In this document: piece after piece, positions 6,818 to 12,850 of the stretch
How the letters are laid out: every line of letters begins with the position of its first letter
Position numbering within the stretch: position 1 is the stretch's first letter
Source: Bacillota bacterium
Lineage (GTDB): Bacteria > Bacillota > Clostridia > Lachnospirales > Lachnospiraceae
DNA: 12,850 nt
Assembly: GCA_023387635.1 (NCBI GenBank)
Contig: JAEWHU010000076.1
Location: 1-12,850, forward strand
Direction: 5' to 3'
Translations under genes and position numbers: made by a program
Notes under the pieces: generated by a model
Told to the model about the DNA's origin: nothing
What the model saw: only the letters and a program-made list of their open reading frames with translations
Database searches by the model: none

Positions 6818-8044
6818 ATGATAGTTAGAAAAATTAAGCCGGAGGAATTAAAACGCACCAATGAATTGTTTGCAATTGCTTTTGAATCTGAAATAGATAA
6901 TTCCAAGTCTGCTAAGACAGTATACGAAGAGGCAATATCTAATCCCGATTCCAGAGATAATATTTATTGCATGGAACGTTGGGCAGCGTTTTGTGATGAT
7001 GACAAAACAATGATTAGTAATTTTGTAGCTACACCATTCACTGTTCAATTTGATGGGCATCATTGTCAGATGGTTGGAATCGGAGGTGTGGCAACTCTAC
7101 CACAATATCGACGAATGGGTGGCGTAAGGGAGTGCTTTAGAGCCTCATTACCAGACATGTATGAGAAAGACATTACATTTTCCTATTTATATCCCTTTTC
7201 CACAGCTTATTACCGCAAATTTGGATATGAGATGTGTTGCGAACGTTTTCGTTATCAAATAAGACTCAGTGCAATTCGACCATTTCAATTAGAAGGAAAT
7301 TGTGTTCTAGTGGAAAGTGAATCTCAAGTACTTGATGACATCAAACAAATATACTCAGTATGGCAAGAAAAGTATAATATGATGACTGTAAATGAAGATT
7401 TTGAATATGCCTGGGTTGGCAAATCAAACCCTGCGAAAGATCAACGTTTTACCTATGTGTATAAAAGTAAAGATGGAGTAGCAAAAGGTTATATGACTTT
7501 CTTTAAAGAAGATAGCAAGGATGGACGAAATTTAAGATGTAATCGCTTCTTTTTTACAGATACCGAAGGATTTAAAGGTTTACTCAATTTAGCATATACT
7601 TGTTCAAGTGATCATCAATACATAACATTTGAACTACCTACCGACCTAGATATTACCTTAATATTACCAGAATGGTCCATGGGGGCTAGTCATTGCGAAA
7701 AAGCATATTGTGGTATGGCTAGAGTTGTGAACGTAAAACGGGTCCTTGAAATGGCAAAATTTCGTGGTAGTGGCACACTTATAATACAAATAGCAGATAC
7801 AATCGTACCTGAAAACAATAACACCTTTTTACTACGTTTTGAGAATGGAGTAGCTAATGAAGTAAGCACAACAAATGCACCACCAGATATTTCTCTAGGA
7901 ATTTCTGATTTTTCGCGCTTAATCGTAGGAGCGTGTGATACTAGTGCAATACCTTTTATGGAATCTGTTCAAGTGAATACATTCATAGAAAATATCTCAA
8001 ATGTATTTTACAAAAAACCTACCCTTATCACAGAGTATTTCTAA
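6818..8044 (+). CDS. eis: Eis-family GNAT N-acetyltransferase
   Basis: This 408-residue protein has the Eis layout: an N-terminal GNAT fold, a second GNAT-like fold, and a C-terminal sterol-carrier-like domain. Acetyl-CoA contacts sit in MVGIGGVATLPQYRRMGG (about 85-102), where QYRRMGG is the pyrophosphate loop. SYLYPFSTAYYRKFGYE (about 122-138) matches the family segment holding the catalytic tyrosine, probably Y132 (compare Tyr126 of Mycobacterium tuberculosis Eis). The protein ends in EYF; in Eis the C-terminal carboxylate of the last Phe helps catalysis, and that ending is kept. Eis enzymes acetylate amines, including aminoglycosides at several positions, but many relatives have no known substrate. 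The ATG at 6818 has AAAGGTGG just upstream; an in-frame GTG at 6809 falls inside that site. It is a single-gene unit, divergent from the sigma operon. The symbol marks the family, not proven resistance. Confidence 0.88.
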   Translation: MIVRKIKPEELKRTNELFAIAFESEIDNSKSAKTVYEEAISNPDSRDNIYCMERWAAFCDDDKTMISNFVATPFTVQFDGHHCQMVGIGGVATLPQYRRMGGVRECFRASLPDMYEKDITFSYLYPFSTAYYRKFGYEMCCERFRYQIRLSAIRPFQLEGNCVLVESESQVLDDIKQIYSVWQEKYNMMTVNEDFEYAWVGKSNPAKDQRFTYVYKSKDGVAKGYMTFFKEDSKDGRNLRCNRFFFTDTEGFKGLLNLAYTCSSDHQYITFELPTDLDITLILPEWSMGASHCEKAYCGMARVVNVKRVLEMAKFRGSGTLIIQIADTIVPENNNTFLLRFENGVANEVSTTNAPPDISLGISDFSRLIVGACDTSAIPFMESVQVNTFIENISNVFYKKPTLITEYF

Positions 8045-8065
8045 ATATCGAGTTTGTAAATCAAT

Positions 8066-8102
8066 ACATAACCCTCTTAGCATAATACTTAGAGGGTTAT
8101 GT
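8066..8102 (+). terminator. Hairpin after eis, weak terminator
   Basis: ACATAACCCTCT (8066-8077) pairs perfectly with AGAGGGTTATGT (8091-8102), a 12-bp stem beginning about 20 bases after the eis stop. Two more base pairs can form inside past a T-T mismatch. No U-run follows, so termination would rest on the stem alone, or the hairpin may protect the 3' end. Confidence 0.5.
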
Positions 8103-8129
8103 GCAATCATTAGCATTTCTTATAGAATT

Positions 8130-8196
8130 AAAAAAGTAACGGCACTCTTAAGTAAACACATCTTGATAACTGTGTAAACTTATAGAATGCCGTTAC
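8130..8196 (-). terminator. Intrinsic terminator of the carbohydrate importer operon
   Basis: GTAACGGCA (8136-8144) pairs perfectly with TGCCGTTAC (8188-8196). The arms continue inward as an imperfect stem, with AAGT/ACTT-type and ACACA/TGTGT-type blocks around the loop TCTTGATAAC. On the minus strand the stem is followed at once by six T residues (8135-8130), the classic tail. It lies about 30 bases after the solute-binding protein stop. On the plus strand it is followed by CATTTATTTATAG, so it may also help end eis transcripts. Confidence 0.8.
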
Positions 8197-8224
8197 ATTT
8201 ATTTATAGTTCGTAACGATGGATT

Positions 8225-9853
8225 TTATTTATTCTTTTCAGCCATAAATGTATCTAATTGTTTGTTTGCTTCATCCACTACCTTAGCCATACCATTATCA
8301 TCTAATTTCTTTAGAAATTCTGGTAAAGCTTTAGCTGGATCAACGTATCCTGTACTTAATGCAAGTGCATATTCCCCAGCAACGTTAGCTAACGCACCCA
8401 TCTCATTTATAACTGGTGTTTGATCAAACATGAATCCAAGAATTGAAATTTCTTTTGCTGAACCATAATATGCTTTAAAAGTCTCTTGGAAATCAGCTCC
8501 TTGTCCTTCAAGTGGAGGTAATTGAGTTATATTACCCATACCGTTTGTCCATGGCTTATAAAGATCACGGGTTTTGGTAAATATTGCCTCACCATTTACT
8601 ATATTATAATGTTCACCTTCAATACCAAAATTAAGTAATGTCATTAAGTATGGATCTGTGTTAAGTAAGTTAAGGAACATTAAAGCACGTTCTGGATTTT
8701 TTGATGTTGAAGAAATAGCCATTAAAGCACCTTGTGAAGTTGTTGTATCAACAAATGCTGGGGTAGTTGGTACCATTGCAACTTTAAATCCACGTTCACC
8801 AGTCGCTTGATGTTCATAACCTAAAGAATAACTTTGTGTACCGATAAGATACTCTCCAGTCAATTGTTTATTAGTACGAGTATCATTTGCTTGGCTTGGA
8901 TTAGCCATTGCAGGATCAATGTAACCTGCTAAGTAGTATTCACGTGACTTTTCAACAAATTTCTTATATTCAGGAGTTGCAAATTTGTTTAATATCTCAT
9001 CTCCATTGGCAGCTACTGATGGATCAGTTGGGTTAAAGTAACTTGAAAAAATATTGTTTGTTCCTGCATCTCCAGTAACAATAAATGTATTGTTAACCAT
9101 TCTTTCTAGTACTGCACCTTCTACTAATAATGGATAGAAGTCAGCACCTTCTCCTGCCTTAACTTTTGCAAGAATTTCTCCAAAACCATAATAGTCTGTA
9201 TTTTTAATATCATCAACTGTATATCCGTATTTCTCTAATAGTGGAACATTAATATCCCAACAGTTCTGAACAGCACTATCTTTATAACCAGGAACACCAT
9301 ATGTACCATATCCATTAATACCATTTACCTTAGCTCCATTAGTTAAAACAGGTGGTAATAAATCCCAATATTCTTTTGCATATTTTTCAATAAGGTTATT
9401 CGCTGGATCATCTAAAAGAAGCCAAGCACCTTTTTTTGCGAAACTACTATATTCATTTGCAGTCCATGAACATGTAAAATAGATATCAACATCGTCGCCA
9501 CCGTTAATAGCAAGTACAGCATTGGTATCAAAGTCACCCCATGTTCCCCAGATTGGCTCTATGGTAACATTAAGTTTTTCTTTTAGATATTCATTTGCTT
9601 TTGCTAGTACATCCTTATCATCTGTCACGTTACTGCCGTGTAGATACCATTTTAAAGTAACTGGTTTGGATATGTCGATCTCGTTAGTTTCTGCTGGTGT
9701 ACCCTCATCTGCTGGTGTACCTGCATCTGTAGGTGCAGTCGTTGTTTGATTGGCATTGTCATTATCAACCTTTTCTGCTGGCTTCGTGCCACACGCAGAG
9801 AATGCCGAAGCTAATAACACTACTGTAAGAACTATTGATAGAACTTTTTTCAT
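8225..9853 (-). CDS. Solute-binding lipoprotein of a CUT1 carbohydrate importer
   Basis: This 542-residue extracellular protein captures the ligand for the two permeases upstream. It opens with a lipoprotein signal peptide (MKKVLSIVLTVVLLASAF) and a lipobox SAC with the anchoring cysteine at 21. A Thr/Ala/Asp/Glu/Pro-rich linker to about residue 58 is built from a short repeat. The mature domain starts near PVTLKWYLHGSN. The C-terminal part, with GFMFDQTPVINEMGALANVAGEYALALSTGYVDP split over about 470-505 and a closing LKKLDDNGMAKVVDEANKQLDTF, resembles the DUF3502 end of LplA/YtcQ-type proteins, whose length (about 500) also fits. The ATG at 9853 follows AGGAGGAG. It is last in the operon, 51 bases after the lplC-type gene. 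The ligand is probably an oligosaccharide or sugar derivative; the sequence does not say which. Confidence 0.9.
   Translation of the reverse strand: MKKVLSIVLTVVLLASAFSACGTKPAEKVDNDNANQTTTAPTDAGTPADEGTPAETNEIDISKPVTLKWYLHGSNVTDDKDVLAKANEYLKEKLNVTIEPIWGTWGDFDTNAVLAINGGDDVDIYFTCSWTANEYSSFAKKGAWLLLDDPANNLIEKYAKEYWDLLPPVLTNGAKVNGINGYGTYGVPGYKDSAVQNCWDINVPLLEKYGYTVDDIKNTDYYGFGEILAKVKAGEGADFYPLLVEGAVLERMVNNTFIVTGDAGTNNIFSSYFNPTDPSVAANGDEILNKFATPEYKKFVEKSREYYLAGYIDPAMANPSQANDTRTNKQLTGEYLIGTQSYSLGYEHQATGERGFKVAMVPTTPAFVDTTTSQGALMAISSTSKNPERALMFLNLLNTDPYLMTLLNFGIEGEHYNIVNGEAIFTKTRDLYKPWTNGMGNITQLPPLEGQGADFQETFKAYYGSAKEISILGFMFDQTPVINEMGALANVAGEYALALSTGYVDPAKALPEFLKKLDDNGMAKVVDEANKQLDTFMAEKNK
9690..9743. 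repeat. 18-bp tandem repeat in the lipoprotein linker
   Basis: Units at 9690-9707 and 9708-9725 share their first 14 bases (TCTGCTGGTGTACC) and differ only in the last four. A third, degraded copy follows at 9726-9743. The unit keeps the reading frame and encodes the six-residue steps of the linker (GTPADE, GTPAET and similar), so copy-number slippage would lengthen or shorten the tether without a frameshift. Confidence 0.75.
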
Positions 9854-9904
9854 AGATAACTCCTCCTAATATTTTTTATGTAAGCGGCATATGATTAACC
9901 GTTC

Positions 9905-10849
9905 TTACCCTTTCACAGATCCGATAGTCAGACCAGAGATGATGTAACGTTGAAAAAATGGATATGCGCATGCAATAGGTACAACAATAAAAACTACCAA
10001 TGCCATACTTAAACTTTGCGATGGAAGACTCGCCCTAATTTTAGCGGCTTCAACACCCAATACAGAGGCATTTTTAACCAAAAAATCAATATTGTTTTGC
10101 GTTTTCATTAATAAATATTGTAATGGAAAGTATTTTGCATCACGGACATATAGCATGGAAATAAACCATTCATTCCAATATGCCAAAGCACTTAATAATC
10201 CTATTGTTGCAATCCCAGGCTTTGCAATAGGTATAATGATACGAAACAAGGTGCTGTACTCGCCACTACCATCAATTGCTGCTGCCTCAATTAAGGAATC
10301 TGGTACTGAACTTTGAAAAAATGTTCGCATTATGATTAGGTTAAACGGGTTTAACAACATGGGAACAATCAATGCAGCATAATTATCACTTAATCCAAGC
10401 ATGGTTTTACATACAACATATGTTGGAGCAAGCCCACCACCAAACATAATGGTAAAGAAACTAAAGAAAGTAAAGAACTTTCGATATTTAAAATCCACAC
10501 GATACAGGGCATAGGAATAAAGAATACATACTAATAGAGTTAAACCAGTCCCTAAAATAGTAATAAAAAAACTATTGAAATAAGAACGCCATAACGAATC
10601 CCCAATTTTAAAAACAAATCGATATGCCTCCAAAGACCATTCTATTGGAATGAATGAATAACCAATTTCTCGAATGCTTGCCTCAGATGTAAATGAAATA
10701 ATTGTTACAAAGATAAATGGTATAATACATAATAAACAAAATAAACCCAAGATAATTGTGAAAATAATTTCAGTAGGAACACTTACTGAATTAATCACCC
10801 TTCTTTTTTTGCGTTTAGAAGGATTTTGAGCTCCATCTATATTCTTCAT
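9905..10849 (-). CDS. lplC: CUT1 carbohydrate ABC permease, LplC/YtcP type
   Basis: This is one of two membrane subunits of the importer, 314 residues, with six predicted helices: about 26-50, 92-116, 126-146, 157-177, 212-231 and 281-299. The ATPase-contact EAA loop is EAAAIDGSGEYSTLFRIIIP (188-207). The LplC-like landmarks MFGGGLAPTY, NLIIMRTFF and the C-terminal RYIISGLTIGSVKG are present. The ATG at 10849 is preferred over an in-frame codon at 10897, because AGGAGGAG precedes it and the longer form would overlap lplB. The ribosome binding site overlaps the lplB stop codon and the gap is 10 bases, so translation is likely coupled. The symbol denotes family resemblance only. Confidence 0.9.
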   Translation of the reverse strand: MKNIDGAQNPSKRKKRRVINSVSVPTEIIFTIILGLFCLLCIIPFIFVTIISFTSEASIREIGYSFIPIEWSLEAYRFVFKIGDSLWRSYFNSFFITILGTGLTLLVCILYSYALYRVDFKYRKFFTFFSFFTIMFGGGLAPTYVVCKTMLGLSDNYAALIVPMLLNPFNLIIMRTFFQSSVPDSLIEAAAIDGSGEYSTLFRIIIPIAKPGIATIGLLSALAYWNEWFISMLYVRDAKYFPLQYLLMKTQNNIDFLVKNASVLGVEAAKIRASLPSQSLSMALVVFIVVPIACAYPFFQRYIISGLTIGSVKG

Positions 10850-10859
10850 TCTTCTCCTC

Positions 10860-11828
10860 CTAAAAAAGACTACTTTCCTCATCAACTTTGCGTACAATGG
10901 TATTAGTTACCATAATACAAACAAATCCAACCAAACTTTGCAACAAACCTGCCGCTGTACTCATGCCTATATTACCTCCCGTTGCATTAAGCACTCGGTA
11001 AACATAAGTATCAATAACTTGTGTAGTAGGATACAAAGGCCCCATGTTCATCGGTAAGTTCCAAAACAAACCGAAATCTGCATTGAAGATTTTACCAATA
11101 TTCATGATAAATAGAATAATTATTATGGTTCTTAAATGAGGTAATGTTATATAGATTATTTGTTGCCATTTACTCGCACCATCAATACTTGCTGCTTCGT
11201 ATTGATTTGCATCTATGCCAGTAATCGCTGCCAAATATAAGATACTAGAGTAACCAACATTCTTCCACAGATTGGCTATTGTCAAAATAATTGGCCAAGG
11301 CCGATAATCACTGTACCAGTTTATTACCTCCACTCCCATTTTCTTCTGAAGGTGAACCAAAAGTCCACTTGTAGGATCTAGAAATGCTAAAACAAAGTAA
11401 CTAGCAACGACCCAACTTAAAAAGTATGGGAAAAACATTAATGTCTGATACGATTTTGCTACAAATTTGTGCGTAAGTTCATTAAGCATAATTGCAAAAC
11501 TTACAGCAATAATCAAACCCAGGACAATCCATAAGATATTATAACCTAATGTATTACGAATCATTTTCCAAGCGTCTGATGTTGCAAATATAAACTTGAA
11601 ATTCTTTAATCCCACCCAATCGCTATGTATAATATTGTTAATAAAAGTTGGATCCTTTGTATAAATTTTGTAATCTTTAAATGCGATTACAACACCTAAC
11701 ATTGGAAGATAACGCAAAATAAGAAGCCAAATTGCGCCTGGTGCAACCATACTAAGAAGCAACAACGTTTTTTTTCTACTAGCAGCCATCTTAAACGGTA
11801 CCTTCACCTTAGTGGATTGTTTTGACAT
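10860..11828 (-). CDS. lplB: CUT1 carbohydrate ABC permease, LplB/YtcP partner type
   Basis: This is the first gene of the importer operon, 322 residues, with six predicted helices. The N-terminal landmarks LILRYLPMLGVVIAFKDYK (37-55) and WVGLKNFKFIF (71-81) are typical of LplB-type permeases. The EAA loop is EAASIDGASKWQQIIYITLP (211-230), and it ends KVDEESSLF. The start at 11828 is chosen because GGAGAGGAGAGAG precedes it and because 322 residues fits the family. An in-frame ATG at 11939 would add 37 residues unlike the family and would place the control sites inside the gene. No ATP-binding gene is in the operon. Relatives such as Bacillus subtilis importers share one ATPase, MsmX, and this one probably does the same. 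Confidence 0.9.
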   Translation of the reverse strand: MSKQSTKVKVPFKMAASRKKTLLLLSMVAPGAIWLLILRYLPMLGVVIAFKDYKIYTKDPTFINNIIHSDWVGLKNFKFIFATSDAWKMIRNTLGYNILWIVLGLIIAVSFAIMLNELTHKFVAKSYQTLMFFPYFLSWVVASYFVLAFLDPTSGLLVHLQKKMGVEVINWYSDYRPWPIILTIANLWKNVGYSSILYLAAITGIDANQYEAASIDGASKWQQIIYITLPHLRTIIIILFIMNIGKIFNADFGLFWNLPMNMGPLYPTTQVIDTYVYRVLNATGGNIGMSTAAGLLQSLVGFVCIMVTNTIVRKVDEESSLF

Positions 11829-11855
11829 AATATATTCTCTCTCCTCTCCATGCGC

Positions 11856-11871
11856 TTTTGCATATGCAAAA
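11856..11871. promoter_or_regulatory. 16-bp perfect palindrome upstream of lplB
   Basis: TTTTGCATATGCAAAA reads the same on both strands. It sits 27-43 bases before the lplB ATG, just upstream of the ribosome binding site. As DNA it could be a dimeric regulator site. As RNA it has no room for a loop and would fold with fewer pairs, so a DNA role is more likely. Confidence 0.45.
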
Positions 11872-11902
11872 TGCTGTAAAACTCTTCTTCTTTTTGTATC
11901 GA

Positions 11903-11921
11903 TTGTGTATATTTTACACAA
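11903..11921. promoter_or_regulatory. Inverted repeat at the importer start site, candidate operator
   Basis: TTGTGTA (11903-11909) and TACACAA (11915-11921) are perfect inverted arms around a 5-base spacer. The repeat covers about +1 to +19 relative to the proposed -10 box, where a bound repressor would block initiation. No regulator gene is nearby to name the protein. Confidence 0.45.
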
Positions 11922-12007
11922 TAAATCCATTATAGTCACGGCATTAGATTGTTATTATTTGGATATTATTGTTAATGTAATCATTCGTAGAATATTTAAT
12001 TTAATAA

Positions 12008-12045
12008 AAGGAGTATTGCAAAATAAAATATTTGCAATACTCCTT
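12008..12045 (-). terminator. Perfect 15-bp hairpin, intrinsic terminator
   Basis: AAGGAGTATTGCAAA (12008-12022) pairs without mismatch with TTTGCAATACTCCTT (12031-12045) around an 8-base AT loop. On the minus strand the stem runs into CCTTTTATTAAATT, a U-rich tail, so it reads as a terminator of minus transcription. It would end transcripts of the decayed exporter gene at 12126-12227 and insulate the importer operon. Its core sequence is shared with the palindrome at 6429-6455. Confidence 0.75.
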
Positions 12046-12125
12046 AATATCAAACTATCTTACATTTATAATATATTACAGGTCTCATATTTATTATGCA
12101 TATTACCTGGGTTTTATAGGATTTA

Positions 12126-12227
12126 TCAAACATACCACCTAGCTTGAATATGATACATACTTGAATACTTTCCTTGTTGGTCTATAAGTTCTTCATGAGT
12201 CCTCATTTGGTATCGATTGTAAGTAGT
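12126..12227 (-). pseudogene. C-terminal remnant of an ABC exporter (MsbA/MdlB type)
   Basis: On the minus strand, codons 12206 to 12129 read M-RTHEELIDQQGKYSS then MYHIQARWYV, followed by TGA at 12126-12128. This matches the usual C-terminal end of fused membrane-ATPase ABC exporters, where GTHEEL is followed by a GKY-x-x-MY-x-x-Q pattern. Upstream, the frame holds only YNRYQ-like codons and then meets a TAA at 12228-12230, and the Walker and signature regions are missing. The acetamidase terminator begins about 10 bases beyond that stop. The fragment therefore looks like the last 25-30 codons of a gene otherwise deleted, with its old terminator still in place at 12008-12045. It is too short to be certain by eye. 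Confidence 0.6.
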
Positions 12228-12239
12228 TTATATGTACGC

Positions 12240-12266
12240 AAAAAGCCGTCGTTCTATCAACGGCTT
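12240..12266 (-). terminator. Intrinsic terminator of the acetamidase gene
   Basis: On the minus strand AAGCCGT and ACGGCTT form a 7-bp stem (12260-12266 with 12243-12249) around a 10-base loop, running straight into five T residues (12244-12240). It lies about 30 bases after the acetamidase stop codon. Confidence 0.75.
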
Positions 12267-12298
12267 ATTCCCATTCTATCTATCTCGTATCATCCAAT

Positions 12299-12850
12299 TC
12301 ATGGTCTATATCCCATTTGAATTAAAGGACTTAGTGGTAATTCCATTCTCATCGTTTTATCTACATTACAATTTTGACACACTACTAAATTTCCAGTAAG
12401 ACTTAAAAGTATACCTGCTTCATATGCATCCATTCCCACTTCATCTATTAAAAACTCAAACATCATTCTTGTAGCTTCCTCTGCTGCTTCATCTAAAGTT
12501 TTACAAGAGGCAATGGTTATCCATTTGTCATCTACACATACTGCTGGAGTGGTTCTTCCTGTCTTAGGTAGTATACTTACTTTCACAATTGCTGTACCTT
12601 CTATTTCTAGACCACATTCACTGACTTCACCATCACCCATAAGAGCATGCATATCTCCAATAGCTAAAAGAGCTCCCTCAGTAAACACAGGAAGATATAA
12701 TACTGCACCTTTCTTTATCTCTTTACAATCCATATTCCCACCATGATTACCTGGTAGTGCTGTTGGAATATTATTTTCCATTGGTGCTACCCCTATAACT
12801 CCAATCATAGGTTCTATGGGTACAAATACATTTTCAAATATTTCTGCCGT
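12299..12850 (-). CDS. Acetamidase/formamidase family protein, C-terminal part
   Basis: The reading frame is open to the window edge, so the start is missing. The internal Met at 12808 is not the start, because TAEIFENVFVPIEP precedes it in frame and fits the family. The 183 visible residues are a bit over half of the usual 300 or so. Family landmarks are PMIGVIGVAP, LPGNHGGNMDCKEI, GAVLYLPVFTEGALLAIGD, HALMGDGEV and the C-terminal NLVVCQNCNVDKTMRMELP. The acidic and histidine residues in GGNMD and GDMHALMGDGE are where this family binds metal. Such enzymes hydrolyse formamide, acetamide or other short amides to ammonia and the acid in the cytoplasm. It is followed by its own terminator at 12240-12266, and its operon partners lie outside the window. 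Confidence 0.88.
   Translation of the reverse strand, partial: TAEIFENVFVPIEPMIGVIGVAPMENNIPTALPGNHGGNMDCKEIKKGAVLYLPVFTEGALLAIGDMHALMGDGEVSECGLEIEGTAIVKVSILPKTGRTTPAVCVDDKWITIASCKTLDEAAEEATRMMFEFLIDEVGMDAYEAGILLSLTGNLVVCQNCNVDKTMRMELPLSPLIQMGYRP

Larger units (their letters stand above)
11829..11934 (-). promoter_or_regulatory. Promoter and leader of the carbohydrate importer operon
   Basis: A perfect TATAAT lies at 11929-11934 on the minus strand, so transcription would start near 11922. At 15-18 bases spacing there is no recognisable -35 box (the best are AT-only hexamers such as TAATAA), which would suit an activator-dependent promoter. Two palindromes follow inside the roughly 95-nt leader, at 11903-11921 and 11856-11871. 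The placement is inferred from sequence only. Confidence 0.5.

Noticed and set aside
9878..9893. A partial match to a catabolite-response (CcpA cre) site, TGTAAGCGGCATAT, upstream of the binding-protein gene.
   Set aside because: The second half of the site does not match the consensus, and the position is internal to the operon.
11812..12147. A 111-codon plus-strand frame across the importer control region.
   Set aside because: It crosses a perfect terminator hairpin and the antisense exporter remnant, lacks a ribosome binding site and has low-complexity hydrophobic content.
11896..12220. Direct repeat GTATCGATTGT at 11896-11906 and 12210-12220.
   Set aside because: An 11-base match within a few hundred AT-rich bases can occur by chance, and the second copy falls in the exporter remnant with no regulatory context.

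Overview
The window looks like chromosomal DNA of an AT-rich, low-GC Gram-positive bacterium, most likely a Clostridia member of the Lachnospiraceae type. The basis is strong AGGAGG ribosome binding sites before nearly every gene, A/T-ending codons, a Gram-positive lipoprotein solute-binding protein with LplB/LplC-type permeases, and an ECF sigma/ABC-2 cassette typical of this group. The taxon is inferred from style and families, not proven. There are ten well-supported genes plus one 14-base gene start at the left edge. I see no tRNA, rRNA, CRISPR array, phage or insertion sequence.

Layout. (1) 1-225: the first bases of a minus-strand gene, with a textbook sigma-A promoter and a short structured leader. 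(2) 226-2791, minus: a tldD-tldE (pmbA) pair, a two-subunit TldD/E-type metalloprotease, translationally linked. (3) 2925-6319, minus: a tight operon of ECF sigma factor, six-helix membrane protein (candidate anti-sigma), ABC ATPase and ABC-2 permease, in which every gene overlaps the next by 10-14 bases. (4) 6320-6817: a 498-base intergenic region with candidate promoters on both strands and a hairpin between the minus promoter and the sigma gene. (5) 6818-8044, plus: an Eis-family N-acetyltransferase. (6) 8045-8224: convergent gene ends with two hairpins. (7) 8225-11828, minus: a CUT1 carbohydrate ABC importer operon, lplB-lplC-solute-binding lipoprotein, with no ATPase of its own. (8) 11829-12298: the importer's control region, a perfect 15-bp hairpin, a decayed C-terminal fragment of an ABC exporter, and a terminator. 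(9) 12299-12850, minus: the C-terminal part of an acetamidase/formamidase, cut by the window edge.

How they work together. The three operons appear independent. The sigma cassette reads as an envelope-stress or antimicrobial-response module: the membrane protein would hold the sigma factor until a signal arrives, and the ABC pair is co-expressed with it. The importer would bind an oligosaccharide or sugar derivative at the cell surface and bring it in using a shared MsmX-like ATPase encoded elsewhere. Nothing nearby (glycosidase, regulator) reveals its substrate. The TldD/E pair has no visible RiPP precursor beside it.

The most rewarding non-obvious signals are the ABC-exporter remnant in apparently empty DNA, two near-identical palindromes 5.6 kb apart, the promoter-hairpin arrangement upstream of the sigma operon, and the palindromic sites in the importer leader. 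I found no convincing evidence of a wholly new multi-gene system.
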